64,000 nt of DNA from Chitinophaga lutea (GCF_003813775.1 NZ_RPDH01000001.1:682001-746000), one strand, 5' to 3'. Shown: positions 1 to 9,800, counted from the stretch's first letter. Notes: generated from the letters alone by a model not told the origin. Program-made: numbers and translations.

Positions 1-553
1 CGATAAAACAGGCGTGCTCTTCCGCGAAAAAGACATGGAAGTGAGTTACTTCCCCACCAAACACCGCATCCCCTGCTACGGCTTTTCCTTTTCCGCGCAG
101 CGCCGCAAACGCCGCGTGATACCAGAACAGGCACGGGCATACGATATTCCGGCGGCGTATTATTCGCAGTTGCAGAACGGCGCCGACTATGAACAGAAAA
201 GCGGACAGCTCGTGAAAAACGACTGGGTAACCCTGCCCCCGGCCCCTGGCAAACGATATGTATACTGCGCAGACAGTATCTACGACGAAGACCTGCTGCC
301 GCATCTCGAAGGCGCCGACCTGGTATACCACGAAGCCACCTACCTGCACGCGCTCGTACAGCGGGCGCAGGACCGTTTTCACAGCACGGCCGTGCAGGCC
401 GCCACCCTGGCGCAGAAAGCAGCGGCCAAACGCCTGCTGATCGGGCATTTCTCCTCCAAATACACCGAGCTCCAGCCCTTCCTCGACGAAAGCATTCCCG
501 TGTTCCCCAACACCGAGCTGGCCCTGGAAGGCACGACTTATCTTATCCAATAA
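1..553 (+). CDS. rnz: Ribonuclease Z, C-terminal part (5' end outside window)
   Basis: Zinc-dependent endonuclease of the metallo-beta-lactamase fold that matures the 3' ends of tRNA precursors in the cytoplasm. The frame is open from base 2, so the start codon and the N-terminal HxHxDH metal motif lie upstream of the window. About 184 codons are visible. They contain YHEATY, a histidine/serine block (RFHSTAVQAA) and IGHFSSKY, which are the C-terminal motifs supplying the late metal and phosphate ligands in RNase Z. The end, ELALEGTTYLIQ, is where the family normally stops. A possible small-RNA unit follows within about 20 bp. The identification is firm; only the left boundary is unknown. Confidence 0.93.
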   Translation, partial: DKTGVLFREKDMEVSYFPTKHRIPCYGFSFSAQRRKRRVIPEQARAYDIPAAYYSQLQNGADYEQKSGQLVKNDWVTLPPAPGKRYVYCADSIYDEDLLPHLEGADLVYHEATYLHALVQRAQDRFHSTAVQAATLAQKAAAKRLLIGHFSSKYTELQPFLDESIPVFPNTELALEGTTYLIQ

Positions 554-569
554 AAAATGACATATTTTA

Positions 570-600
570 TTTCGCAATGCGCTAATAGATACTATATTTA
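570..600 (+). promoter_or_regulatory. Bacteroidota-type promoter upstream of a small-RNA candidate
   Basis: TTTC at 570-573, a 19-bp spacer, and TATATTTA at 593-600. This is close to the Bacteroidota housekeeping consensus TTTG-N19-TAnnTTTG, with the last G of each element changed. It lies just after the rnz stop codon and points toward a region with no plausible ORF that ends in a strong terminator at 775-800. Spacing is exact; no transcript data were available. Confidence 0.45.
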
Positions 601-605
601 CGCAT

Positions 606-800
606 TAAAACAATAAACACTATAACCGTGCGGGTACCTATAAAGGTAACAGCGTCGGCGTCATCCCGGGGACATTCAGCCTTCCTCACCAGGTGACCGT
701 CAGCCTGTTTCGTCATCGGGCGGCCCTCACCACGGGCGCAACGTTTTCAGGCAAGCACATCCATATCAGGAAAGGCCCTCGCTCCGGCGGGGGCTTTTTT
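606..800 (+). ncRNA. Candidate small noncoding RNA (~190 nt) between rnz and dapA
   Basis: The unit runs from a promoter-like sequence at 570-600 to a hairpin plus T6 terminator at 775-800 and holds no credible reading frame. Its GC-rich core folds locally: TACCT-ataa-AGGTA near 635-650, and a longer stem in which GGTGA (about 693) can pair with TCACC (about 732), with GCCTG/CGGGC inside. Length and autonomous organisation are like a housekeeping RNA such as 6S, but I could not find the signature sequence of 6S, tmRNA, RNase P RNA or SRP RNA. Treat it as an unidentified transcript candidate. Confidence 0.35.
775..800 (+). terminator. Rho-independent terminator of the small-RNA candidate
   Basis: GCCCTCGC (775-782), loop TCCG, GCGGGGGC (787-794), then TTTTTT (795-800). 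The 8-bp stem has one G-T pair. This is a textbook plus-strand terminator. It lies 220 bp past rnz with its own promoter-like element upstream, so it more likely ends a separate transcript than the rnz mRNA. Confidence 0.75.
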
Positions 801-1003
801 ATGGCCCGGCGCATAGTAGCCGGCAATGCAACCGTCTAAAAATAACAAATTATCTATCAGTCATTTACACACAAAAAACATGACAATATGACACTTCCTT
901 ACCACTTCCCCCCTTTCCTTCCAGGGCCCGTTGGGAGCAAGCTTTGGGAAACTTCGAACCTGAATTAGCCTGAAACTGTTACTGGTATTATGTTTACAGG
1001 GGG

Positions 1004-1060
1004 TTCCGTCATATCTCCTTTATATTCCCGTCATATCTCCTTCATACTTCCTTCATACTA
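1004..1060 (+). repeat. Short imperfect tandem repeat (~21 bp) in the rnz-dapA gap
   Basis: TTCCGTCATATCTCCTTTATA at 1004-1024 is followed directly by a near copy at 1025-1045 with one inserted C and one substitution. A shortened third copy, TTCC-TTCATA, lies at 1048-1057. The rest of 801-1150 is AT-rich and shows no gene or other structure I can support. The repeat lies downstream of the convergent dapA terminator, so a role in dapA expression is unlikely. Confidence 0.6.
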
Positions 1061-1150
1061 TTAAAGATATGGCTTAACTATAGCCAGACTAAAGTGGATA
1101 TAAGCAGGAGAAATGGCCGGGATGAATGAAAACTCCCTGTCAGCACCAAT

Positions 1151-1180
1151 AAAAAAGGCCGCACCCAACGGATGCGGCCC
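1151..1180 (-). terminator. Terminator of dapA
   Basis: Read on the minus strand: GGCCGCA and TGCGGCC pair (1157-1163 with 1173-1179) around a 9-nt loop and are followed by six T (the A run at 1151-1156). It lies 22 bp beyond the dapA stop codon. Confidence 0.85.
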
Positions 1181-1202
1181 TATAACAAGATGGAATAACT
1201 GC

Positions 1203-2084
1203 TTAGTAATTCTTCAGGTAAGCGTCGATTTTAGCCTGTAAAGGGACTGTTACGGGCACTACCGGCAGGCGGAAAGTGTTGTCGACGATGCCGGCGTGGT
1301 GCAGGAACGCCTTGATGCCGGCCGGGTTGTTCTCTGCGAACATCAGGTCGAAACCTTCGAGCATTTTGTAATGCAGGCGGCGGGCTTCTTCGAAGTTTCC
1401 TTCCAGGGAGGCTTTCACCATACCGGAGAAGTCTTTCGCAAAGTAGTTGGCGGCCACGGAAATCACCCCGTCCATTCCGCAGGCGAGCTGGGGCATGGCC
1501 ACGGCGTCGTCTCCGCTGATCACGAGGAAATCCTTCGGTTTGTCGCGGATGATCTGCATGCACTGTACCATATCGCCGGAAGCTTCTTTCATGGCCACGA
1601 TGTTCTTCACCTCGTGCGCCAGGCGCAGGGTGGTTTCGGCGGTCATGTTACGGCCGGTACGGGACGGTACATTGTAGAGGATCACCGGTTTGGGTGAAGC
1701 GGCGGCAATGGCCTTATAATGCTGGAAGATGCCTTCCTGTGTAGGTTTGCTGTAGTAAGGCGCCACACTGAGGATGGCGGCGGCTTCGTCGAGGGGACAG
1801 CTGTCGAGGCGCTTCACAACATCGGCGGTATTGTAATCGCCAATACCTACTACCACCGGAACCCGTTTATTCACCTTCTCGAACGTAAATTTTATCAGGT
1901 CCAGCTTTTCTTCGGAAGACAGTGTGGGCGTTTCACCGGTAGTGCCCAGTGTCACCACATAATTTACGCCGCCTCCGATCACGTGATTGATCAGCCTTTC
2001 GAGGCCTGTCCAATCTATCGCTCCTTGTGTAGTAAAGGGCGTTACCAGCGCTACGCCGGTTCCCCTCAGTTGTTGCTGTAGCAT
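1203..2084 (-). CDS. dapA: 4-hydroxy-tetrahydrodipicolinate synthase
   Basis: Condenses pyruvate with aspartate semialdehyde in the first committed step of lysine and diaminopimelate synthesis (cytoplasm, TIM barrel, usually a tetramer). The 293-residue protein has the GTTGE pyruvate-carboxylate motif near residues 47-51, the catalytic tyrosine in LYNVPSRTG near 137, and the Schiff-base lysine in VAMKEASGD near 166, so it should be active. I chose the ATG at 2084 because it gives the usual short lead (MLQQQLRGTGVALVTPF). A TTG at 2099 would add five residues. A strong terminator follows. accA lies 84 bp upstream in the same direction. N-acetylneuraminate lyase belongs to the same fold, but length and motifs favour DapA. 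Confidence 0.93.
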   Translation of the reverse strand: MLQQQLRGTGVALVTPFTTQGAIDWTGLERLINHVIGGGVNYVVTLGTTGETPTLSSEEKLDLIKFTFEKVNKRVPVVVGIGDYNTADVVKRLDSCPLDEAAAILSVAPYYSKPTQEGIFQHYKAIAAASPKPVILYNVPSRTGRNMTAETTLRLAHEVKNIVAMKEASGDMVQCMQIIRDKPKDFLVISGDDAVAMPQLACGMDGVISVAANYFAKDFSGMVKASLEGNFEEARRLHYKMLEGFDLMFAENNPAGIKAFLHHAGIVDNTFRLPVVPVTVPLQAKIDAYLKNY

Positions 2085-2168
2085 ATCGAACTTTGTCAAA
2101 ATAGCCTTATAGGCCCGGAAAAAAATGCAAATATTGAAATTTGGATTGGTTCCCGCAATAGAAATGTA

Positions 2169-3122
2169 TTAACGCTCCTCAAAAAAGCCCATATTCGAAA
2201 ACTTCTCAATACGTTGAGTGATGCGGGTTTCCGGATCGATCTGCTTTAATTCGGCCAGTGTTTTTTTGAGCGAGGCTTTCAGGATGTCTGCCATTTCTTC
2301 ATGGTTGGAATGTGCGCCGCCGACGGGTTCTTTGATCACACCGTCTACAAGGCCGAACTGGCTCATGTAACCGGAGGTGAGTTTCAGTTCTTCGGCCGCT
2401 TTCTCCTTGAAGTTCCAGCTGCGCCAGAGAATGGTGGAGCAGTTTTCGGGAGAGATCACGGTGTACCAGCTGTTTTCGAGCATGAAGATGCGGTCGCCGA
2501 TGCCGATGCCCAGCGCGCCGCCGGAAGCGCCTTCTCCGATGATGACGCAGATCACGGGTACTTTCAGTTTCACCATTTCGAAGAGGTTGCGTGCGATGGC
2601 TTCGCCCTGCCCGCGCTCCTCTGCTTCGAGGCCGGGATAAGCGCCCGGCGTGTCGATGAGGGTAACGATGGGTTTGTTGAACCGCTCCGCCAGTTTCATG
2701 AGGCGGAGGGCCTTGCGGTACCCTTCGGGATTGGCCATACCGAAGTTGCGGATCTGGCGCATCTTCGTGTTCACGCCTTTCTGCTGGCCGATGAACATCA
2801 CCGTTTCACCGTCGAGGTCGGCAAAGCCGCCTACCATCGCCTTATCGTCCTTCACATTCCGGTCGCCGTGCAGCTCCACGAAACTGGTGGTCATCCTTTC
2901 GATATATTCGAGCGTGTACGGCCGCTCGGGATGCCGGCTCAGCTGCACTTTCTGCCAGCTGGTAAGATTGTTATAGATCTGTTGTTTGGTGTCGTTTATT
3001 TTCTGTTCGTACTCCTTAACGGTAGCAGACACATCCACACCGGATTTGTCGCCGTTCTCTTTCAGCTTCGTCAGTTGTTCGTACAGATCCGCAATTGGTT
3101 TTTCAAAATCCAGAAATTGCAT
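2169..3122 (-). CDS. accA: Acetyl-CoA carboxylase carboxyltransferase subunit alpha
   Basis: Alpha subunit of the carboxyltransferase that, with AccD, moves the carboxyl group from biotin on AccB to acetyl-CoA, making malonyl-CoA for fatty-acid synthesis. The 317-residue protein starts [17 protein letters not shown], the typical N-terminal helix, and continues with [16 protein letters not shown] and a crotonase-like core containing [22 protein letters not shown] and [13 protein letters not shown], which form the CoA-binding and oxyanion region. The frame is open for 55 more codons upstream, but that extension does not look like the family, so ATG 3122 was chosen. It stands alone, as is common in Bacteroidota where accD is elsewhere. 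Confidence 0.95.
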   Translation of the reverse strand: MQFLDFEKPIADLYEQLTKLKENGDKSGVDVSATVKEYEQKINDTKQQIYNNLTSWQKVQLSRHPERPYTLEYIERMTTSFVELHGDRNVKDDKAMVGGFADLDGETVMFIGQQKGVNTKMRQIRNFGMANPEGYRKALRLMKLAERFNKPIVTLIDTPGAYPGLEAEERGQGEAIARNLFEMVKLKVPVICVIIGEGASGGALGIGIGDRIFMLENSWYTVISPENCSTILWRSWNFKEKAAEELKLTSGYMSQFGLVDGVIKEPVGGAHSNHEEMADILKASLKKTLAELKQIDPETRITQRIEKFSNMGFFEER

Positions 3123-3290
3123 ACACAGTTTTAAAAAGGTTAAAGTACTTACACCAGGAGATTGCCTGCTTTCAATGGCCTGATGGATGACTGCGCGGGC
3201 ATCTTTTATTCCTGCGCAATGTTTCATAAAGATAGTAAACCCTGCCATCCGGCCCAAAGGCCCGCCATGGTACAGGGATTTTCGCATAAA

Positions 3291-3314
3291 ATGATAAACC
3301 CGGGAACTCCCGGG
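3291..3314 (-). terminator. Probable terminator downstream of the SGNH hydrolase gene
   Basis: CCCGGG at 3299-3304 and 3309-3314 with an AACT loop. On the minus strand the stem is followed by TTTATCATTTT. The stem is short (6 bp) but all G-C, and it lies about 35 bp past the hydrolase stop codon. Confidence 0.5.
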
Positions 3315-3347
3315 GTGCCTGCAAATGTAGTATATCAGGGTATATTA

Positions 3348-3929
3348 TCAAAGATTTTTCACCAGCGCCTCCGCCCAGCGGCGGTATACGGCCGCGGAAG
3401 GATGCAGCCCGTCTTCCACCACATTCTCCGCCAGACCGCCGGTGCGCCTGTACTCTTCCGTGATGTCGATGTAATGAAACCCTTTGCGCGTACTGATGTT
3501 GCGGTTGATGGCGTTGTGCCGGTCGATGGCGGCATGAGTGTCGCGGCCGGCGGCGTAGGGGGTCACACCCCAGTCGGGAATGCTGAGCACCGTCACATGC
3601 GCGGCGAGGCCCCGGGTGAGCAGCAATGCTTTTTCGGCGAGCCATTCAAAACTGCTTTCGTAATCGTCTTCTTTCAATCCCCGGTACTGATCGTTCACCC
3701 CTATCAGCAGGCTGACATAATCGTAGGTGGGCTGGAGGTGGATTTGCTGTACATGTGCGATCAGTTCGTGGCTCGTCCATGCCGTGCGCGCCACGATCTC
3801 CGGCGCATGGAACGCCCGCCCGCCGGCCCGCAGCATTTGCAGGGCCTGGTAGGGATAACTGTCGTGGAGGGGAACGCCTTCGCCTATCGTGTAGGAATCC
3901 CCGAGCGCCAGCCAGGTTTGTGGTTTCAT
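3348..3929 (-). CDS. SGNH/GDSL-family hydrolase (esterase or lipase)
   Basis: A 193-residue single-domain SGNH hydrolase. The family blocks are all present: block I LALGDSYTIGEG with the nucleophile Ser near residue 12, a glycine in the region of block II, block III IGVNDQY, and block V DGLHPS carrying the catalytic Asp and His near the C-terminus. No signal peptide is seen with the start chosen (ATG 3929, MKPQTWLALGDSYT), so it is probably cytoplasmic. A start 16 codons upstream is possible but adds an unlikely leader. Substrate cannot be assigned; relatives act on acyl esters of lipids, thioesters or sugars. It lies 87 bp downstream of kynureninase in the same direction, with no evidence of a shared pathway. 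Confidence 0.85.
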   Translation of the reverse strand: MKPQTWLALGDSYTIGEGVPLHDSYPYQALQMLRAGGRAFHAPEIVARTAWTSHELIAHVQQIHLQPTYDYVSLLIGVNDQYRGLKEDDYESSFEWLAEKALLLTRGLAAHVTVLSIPDWGVTPYAAGRDTHAAIDRHNAINRNISTRKGFHYIDITEEYRRTGGLAENVVEDGLHPSAAVYRRWAEALVKNL

Positions 3930-4016
3930 ATGGTGGATTTTGGATAGATAAATTTTGTCCTGTGATGGGATAGCCATGCTGCTTTTTTCAGCGGCTGCAA
4001 CGATTCAAATCCCGGC

Positions 4017-5282
4017 TTACACACTAAAATTCCGCAACACCTCGTACAAACGGAATACATCGGTAAAAGAACAATACATGGGTGCGGGCGCCAGCCGTAT
4101 CACACCGGGCTCGCGGTAATCGCAGATGATCCCCTGCTCCATCATCTTCGTGTGAATGGCTTTGCCGTTCTCCGGGAAAAACAGCGACAGCTGCGCGCCG
4201 CGCTGTTGCGGGTCGGCGGGCGTGATGATCTCGCAGGGCAGCGGCAACTGCTGCAACAGGTACTCCAGGTAACCCGTGAGCGCGATGCTTTTGTTTCTCA
4301 GCTGCCGGATGCCGGCCTGGTGCAACAGTTCCAGCGAAGCCTTCAACGCCACCATGTTGAACACCTGCGCGGTGCTGATCTGCCACCCGGCCGCGCCGCT
4401 GCGGGGCACAAAACCCTTTTCCATTTTGAAACGCGTCTTTTCATCGTTCCCCCACCAGCCGCCGAGCCGCGGGAATGCGGGATCGTTGCCGAAACGTTCA
4501 TGCACATATAACCCGCCGGCCGCACCGGGCCCGCCGTTCAGGTACTTGTAAGAACACCACACGGCAAAGTCGACGTCCCAGTTGTGCAGTTCGAGCGGGA
4601 TGTTGCCGGCTACATGCGCGAGGTCCCAGCCGGCATAGGCGCCTGCTTCGTGCGCAGCGGCGGTAATGGCGGGCATGTCGTAAAACTGCCCGGTGTAGTA
4701 GTTGATGCCGCCCATCAGCACGAGCGCGAGCGACGGGCCCTGTTCGCGGATGGTTTGCAGAATATCTTCCGTGCGTAACAGCTTTTCGCCGGCGCGCGGA
4801 TGTATTTCCACGATGGTTTCATCCGGCTGCAGGCCGTGCAGTTGCACCAGCGTTTCAATCGCGTACTGGTCCGACGGGAATGCGCCGGCTTCCATGATGA
4901 TCCTGCACCGTTCTTTTCCCGGCCGGTAGAAACTCTGCAGGATGAGGTGCAGGTTCACGGTGAGGGTATTCATCACCGTTACTTCTTCTTCGCTGCAGCC
5001 CATCATGGCGGCAAGGGCCGTACTGAAATTATACTGGTAATACAGCCAGGGATGTTTCGCCCTGAAGTAGCCTTCCACCGCCATGTCCTGCCAGTCTTTC
5101 AACTCCTGCCGGATGGCGGCTTCCACTGTTTTGGCCTGCAGGCCGAGGGAGTTGCCGCAAAAGTAAATGCTGTTTTGCCCGTTGTGCTGCGGGAAATGGA
5201 ATTGGTTTTTGAATGGAGCCAGCGGGTCGGCCGCGTCCATGCTGCGGGCAAAGGCGGCGGTGGCTTCGTAAGCTGTTTTCAT
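4017..5282 (-). CDS. kynU: Kynureninase
   Basis: PLP enzyme that cleaves kynurenine or 3-hydroxykynurenine to anthranilate or 3-hydroxyanthranilate plus alanine, in tryptophan breakdown and in the eukaryote-like route to NAD. The 421-residue product has the aminotransferase class V fold: the PLP aspartate in GWDLAHVAGN (near 220), the PLP lysine in WCSYKYLNGGPG (near 246), and GGWWGNDEKTRFKME, a kynureninase signature that contacts substrate. The ATG at 5282 was preferred to a TTG at 5291. No other kyn gene is adjacent. A terminator at 5299-5330 separates it from the upstream SusD gene, so it should have its own promoter. Confidence 0.93.
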   Translation of the reverse strand: MKTAYEATAAFARSMDAADPLAPFKNQFHFPQHNGQNSIYFCGNSLGLQAKTVEAAIRQELKDWQDMAVEGYFRAKHPWLYYQYNFSTALAAMMGCSEEEVTVMNTLTVNLHLILQSFYRPGKERCRIIMEAGAFPSDQYAIETLVQLHGLQPDETIVEIHPRAGEKLLRTEDILQTIREQGPSLALVLMGGINYYTGQFYDMPAITAAAHEAGAYAGWDLAHVAGNIPLELHNWDVDFAVWCSYKYLNGGPGAAGGLYVHERFGNDPAFPRLGGWWGNDEKTRFKMEKGFVPRSGAAGWQISTAQVFNMVALKASLELLHQAGIRQLRNKSIALTGYLEYLLQQLPLPCEIITPADPQQRGAQLSLFFPENGKAIHTKMMEQGIICDYREPGVIRLAPAPMYCSFTDVFRLYEVLRNFSV

Positions 5283-5298
5283 GAACAGCAATTTAAGG

Positions 5299-5330
5299 AA
5301 AAAAAAAGCTGCCCCGAAAACGGAGCAGCC
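5299..5330 (-). terminator. Terminator of the first sigma/FecR/SusCD locus
   Basis: On the minus strand a nine-pair stem (GCTGCTCCG with CGGGGCAGC, one G-T pair) closes a TTTT loop and is followed by nine T (the A run near 5299-5307). It lies directly after the SusD stop codon and isolates kynU from the SusCD operon. Confidence 0.85.
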
Positions 5331-5352
5331 TGAATCAACCTGAGGGTTACGA

Positions 5353-6879
5353 TCAGAACGTATAATGCGGGTTCTGCGTCAGTTTTTTGTTCCGCTCCCA
5401 GGCTGCGCGCGGAATGGGCAGCAGGATGGGGTTGGCGGTCAGCCACGGTTTCTTTTCTATTTCGAGTGTGGCGATATCTTTCCGGTTCTTTTTAATAAAG
5501 TCGAGGAAGCGCCCGCGCCTGTTGAGATCGGAAAACGCGCCGGCGGGCTCCCAGATGAATTCCATACGCCGCTCATAAAAAATCGCGTCGAGGGTGGCGT
5601 TTTTGTCGAGCGTGAGCGGCAGTTCGTCGAGCCCCGCACGTACCCGAATCCTGTTCACCTGCTGCAGCGCTTCGGACGTGCGCGCGCTTTCGTTGAGCGC
5701 TTCGGCGTAGTTCAGCAGCACTTCGGCATAACGAAGGCCGGGCGGGTTGATGCCCGCATTGGGCAGATTGTCTTTCGGCGGGAATTCCCAATATTTGGTC
5801 ATGATGTACCCGGTGCTGGAATAACCGGCCGGTACGGGCACGGGCATCACGAAGCCATTGTCCTGGTGCTGCTCGCCCGGCCCGATGATCGTTTGCCAGT
5901 AACGTTTGTCTTTGATCTTCCCGTTGGCATCCTTTTCATACGCATTCACCCAGTGTTTCTGCGGCACGAAGTTGCTCCACGATCCGTCGCCCACGTATTG
6001 GGAAGGCGCGCCGCGGGGGGCGGTCCTTTTCACGAGGTTGTTACCCTGCGAGCTGCGGTCAGGGCGGAACTGCGTACTGAAAATCACTTCCGCGTTGTTC
6101 TCGTTCTTTTCGCGGAACACGTCCCTGAACACGGGCAGCAAATGATGCTGCGGCATTTTGAGGATGCTGTCGCTGAACCGGATGGCCACATCCCATTTGG
6201 AGCGCCACAAGGCTGCCTTGGCGAGGAATCCCCAGGCGGCGGCGCGGGTGATGCGGCCTTTGTTTTTGGCGTCCCACTCCAGCGGCAGGTAAGCCGTGGC
6301 TTCGAGCAGGTCTTTGTCTACCTGCGCCCATACTTCCTCCGCCGTAGCACGGGGAATTTCCAGGTCGGAGCTGGCATCGAGTTCTTCCAGCACGATCGGC
6401 ACGCCGCCCCAGTAATTCACGAGGCGGTAATAAAAAATGCCGCGCAGAAATTTGGCCTGTGCAACAATCACATTGCGGACATTCTCGGGGATGGTCATCT
6501 TGGGCACGCGCGCAATCACGATGTTGGCGCGGCCGATGCCGAGGTAAGCCGTTTCGTACACGTCGCGGAGAATGGTGTTGCTGGCGGGGAAGTTGAGCGT
6601 TTGCAGCTCCACCCTGTTGGCGCTGCCGTCTTCTTCTTCCATATCGCCGCTGATCGACCATTCGATATCCGCCGCGTCGCGCACGTTGGCGAAACCGGTT
6701 TCCCTTTCCAGTATGTTGTACACACCAATCAGCGCGGCCTGTGCATCGTTTTCCGTTTTAAAGAAGTTATCGGAGGTAAGGGTATCGCGGGGCTGAAGTG
6801 TCAGAAAATCCTTGGTGCAACCGGTCAGCAGCAGGGTGATACACAGCATGCGGACCATCGTCATTGAAAAGCGTATCAT
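5353..6879 (-). CDS. SusD/RagB-family nutrient-binding lipoprotein
   Basis: Surface lipoprotein that acts as the lid of a SusC transporter and binds its ligand outside the cell. The 508-residue protein starts with a lipoprotein signal (MIRFSMTMVRMLCITLLLTGC, lipobox LTGC) and has the SusD-type helical TPR core, including FLRGIFYYRLVNYWGGVPIV near residue 145, and the conserved C-terminal RYAEVLLNYAEALNE and YERRMEFIWEP. It follows the SusC gene by 19 bp and precedes a strong terminator, so it is the last gene of the unit 11884-5353. No degradative enzyme is attached, so the ligand cannot be inferred. Many such enzyme-free pairs take up peptides or siderophore-like compounds as well as glycans. 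Confidence 0.93.
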   Translation of the reverse strand: MIRFSMTMVRMLCITLLLTGCTKDFLTLQPRDTLTSDNFFKTENDAQAALIGVYNILERETGFANVRDAADIEWSISGDMEEEDGSANRVELQTLNFPASNTILRDVYETAYLGIGRANIVIARVPKMTIPENVRNVIVAQAKFLRGIFYYRLVNYWGGVPIVLEELDASSDLEIPRATAEEVWAQVDKDLLEATAYLPLEWDAKNKGRITRAAAWGFLAKAALWRSKWDVAIRFSDSILKMPQHHLLPVFRDVFREKNENNAEVIFSTQFRPDRSSQGNNLVKRTAPRGAPSQYVGDGSWSNFVPQKHWVNAYEKDANGKIKDKRYWQTIIGPGEQHQDNGFVMPVPVPAGYSSTGYIMTKYWEFPPKDNLPNAGINPPGLRYAEVLLNYAEALNESARTSEALQQVNRIRVRAGLDELPLTLDKNATLDAIFYERRMEFIWEPAGAFSDLNRRGRFLDFIKKNRKDIATLEIEKKPWLTANPILLPIPRAAWERNKKLTQNPHYTF

Positions 6880-6898
6880 AATGCGAACATTTTAAAGA

Positions 6899-9800
6899 TT
6901 AAAAACCGATGTTGAGGCCGGCCCTGAAAGTGCGCGGCTGGGGATACACCCCGTCGTCGATGCCGCTGGCCAGCGGCGAGGTATCGCCGATCTCGGGATC
7001 AAAGCCGCTGTATCTGGTGAAGGTGAACAGGTTCTGCGCAGCCACGTACACCCGCACGCTTTGCAGCGGCTTCACGCGGTGCAGCAGCGACTGCGGCAGG
7101 TTGTAACCCAGCTGCAGGTTCCGCACGCGCATAAAGTCGCCGTCTTCCACATAAAAGCTGGAGCTGTTGAAATAGTTGCCGTTCACGTCGGTATACGCCA
7201 GGCGGGGCACGTCGTTGCGGTTGCTGCCGGGCGTCCAGCGGTTGAGCGCGCCTTTGGTGCCGTTCATCAGGCCGGAGCCGCCGAAGTATTTGATGGCGTA
7301 GCCGGTCATTTTGCTGATGTTGTAAATCTGGAAACCGGTCATGCCCTGCAAAAACAGGTTGAGGTCGAATCCCTTCCAGCCCAGGTTCACGTTCAGGCCG
7401 TACGTCAGGTCGGGCCAGGGTTTGCCGAGGTATATCTTATCGATGTCCGACAATTTATTGTCGCCGTTCTGGTCAACAAACCGGAAATCCCCTGCGGTGG
7501 CGTTCGGCTGGAGGGTTTTGTTCACCTCTTCTTTCGTCTGGTAAATACCGCCGGTTTCATACCCGCGGTAATACCCGATGGGTTTGCCTACCTCGGTGTA
7601 CGTACCGCGCAGGTCGAAATACCCGGAGAGGGAAGCGCCGGTAATGGGCTGCCCTACCCCGAGGCTCACCACCTTGTTTTTGAGCGTGGCGATGTTGGCG
7701 TTCACGTCGAATGAAAATTCACCGACCTTGTTGCGGTAACCCACCAGCAATTCCAGGCCACGGTTGGTAACGATGCCGGCGTTGATGAAAGGCGCATTCT
7801 GAAAACCCGCTTCGATAGACACCGGGGGACTCACGAGCATGTTGCGCGTGTTCTTGATGTAATAATCCGCGGTTACATACACGTTACCTTTGAAAAAAGC
7901 GGCGTCGATGCCGATGTTCACCTGCTCGCTGGCTTCCCATTTCAGATCGGGGTTACCGGGGCGCAGCATGCTGGCGCCCACCACCAGGTCCTGCCCGGTG
8001 CCGAGCACATAGTTGTCGAGCGCATTGCCGAGCCGGAAGGTGCTCATGTAGTTGTACGCGCCGATGGCGTCGTTCCCCAGCTGGCCCCACGAAGCGCGCA
8101 GCTTCAGCATGTCGATGGCGCGCACATCCTGGAGGAACGGCTCTTCCACCACGTTCCAGCCGGCGGACACGGAGGGGAACATGCCCCATTTGTTTTTCGG
8201 GCCGAAGTTGGAGGAACCGTCGCGGCGAAGGCTCGCCGACAGCAGGTATTTCCCTTTATAATCATAGTTCACCCGGCCGAAGTACGACGCCAGCGCATAC
8301 TGCCCTTCCGTGCCGCCCGCTTTGCGGAGGTCTTCCTTGCTGCCGTTGATCACCTGCAGCTGATCGTTCAGGTAATCGATGCCGGTGGCGGAAATCCAGG
8401 AGGAATTGTTTTTCTGCGCCGACTGTCCCAGCACCACGTTGAGCTGGTGGCCGGAGAAGGAACGCGCATAGCTGAGCGTGTTTTCGATCAGCCAGGTATA
8501 GTTCTGCGAATACGTTTCATTGAGCGTGGCGGAGAGGTTGCGTGCAAAGCCGCGCTCGAATTTATCGAGCCAGGAGCGGTTGCGGTTGTTGGACACATCG
8601 GCGCCCACGCTGGTTTTCCATTTGAGGCCGCTGATAATCTCCCATTCGCCGTAGCCTGACAACAGCGTACGGAAATCGCGCATCCGCTGGTCCATCGACT
8701 GTGCGCGGAGCAGCGGGTTATCACCCTGGGTGGTATAGTATTCCGGTTTACCCTGGATAACCGCGTCCTGCCCGAGGGTGGGGTACATCATTTTGGCGAG
8801 GTTAAAGATACCCAGCCTGAATTCGTTGTTGGTATTGGCTTTGGCCTGTGAGTAAGAGAACGAGAAGGTGCCCCCGAACCGCAGCCGCTCATTGACTTTA
8901 TAGTCCATATTGGCGCGGGCGGTATAACGCTCGTACCAGGTGCCGATCATGGTGCCTTCCTGTTTGAGGTAGCCGGCGGAAAAGGCGCTTTGCAGTTTGC
9001 TGTTACCGCCGGTTACGCCGATGTTGTATTCCTGGAGGGCGGCGTTCCGGAAAATGAGGTCTATCCAGTCTGTCCCCTTACCCAGTTTTTCCGGTTCGGC
9101 CCATTCGGGGTTCGGGGTGATGCCGGAGTTTTTATGTATTTCGTTGGCCAGCGTGGCGAACTCCTGTGCATTGAGGTATTCCGGTTTTTTCCAAAGCTGC
9201 TGCACTCCGCCGGAAAGCGCGAGGTTCACGCGGGTTACGCCTTCCTTGCCGCGTTTGGTGGTGATGAGGATAACGCCGTTGGCCGCGCGTGCGCCGTAGA
9301 TGGCGGCAGCGGCGGCGTCTTTGAGCACTTCCACCGATTCGATGTCGTTCGGATTGACGATCGACAAACCGTCGATGCGGTCGGCGCTGCCCCCGATGTT
9401 AAGCGCACCGGTGTTGATGGGAAAACCATCCACCACATACAGCGGCTGGTTGCCGCCGGTGGTGCCGATGCCGCGGATGCGTACGGAAGCCTGCGCGCCC
9501 GGCGCACCGGACACCTGCGATACATACACGCCGGGCACCTTGCCCTGTAAGCCCGCTGTAACGCTGGTGGTAGGCAGTTTGGCGAGATCGGCCGACTTCA
9601 CCGAAGCCACGGCCCCGGTAAGTTCTTTACGCCGCTGCGTGCCGTATCCCACAACCACCACTTCTTCCAGCGCCTTTACATCTTCCTCCAGCACGATGTT
9701 CATCACCGCACCCGAAACGGGCACATCCTGCGGCAAAAAACCCATGAAGGTAAAATGCAGCACGACGTCCCCTTCCGGTATGGCGAGGCGGAACTTTCCC

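Noticed and set aside
606..800. SRP RNA, tmRNA or RNase P RNA in the rnz-dapA gap
   Set aside because: An ACCAGGTGACCG stretch slightly recalls SRP RNA, but the GGAAGGAAGC motif is missing. No tag-peptide frame or 3' CCA of tmRNA and no GAGGAAAGUC motif of RNase P RNA was found.
5365..6867. Long open frames antisense to SusD and SusC genes as real proteins
   Set aside because: Frames of up to about 500 codons lie opposite the well-identified genes and have no family motif, no signal and a composition that mirrors the coding strand; they are a by-product of high GC content.
4017..6879. Kynureninase as a member of the SusCD operon
   Set aside because: A strong terminator at 5299-5330 lies between SusD and kynU.
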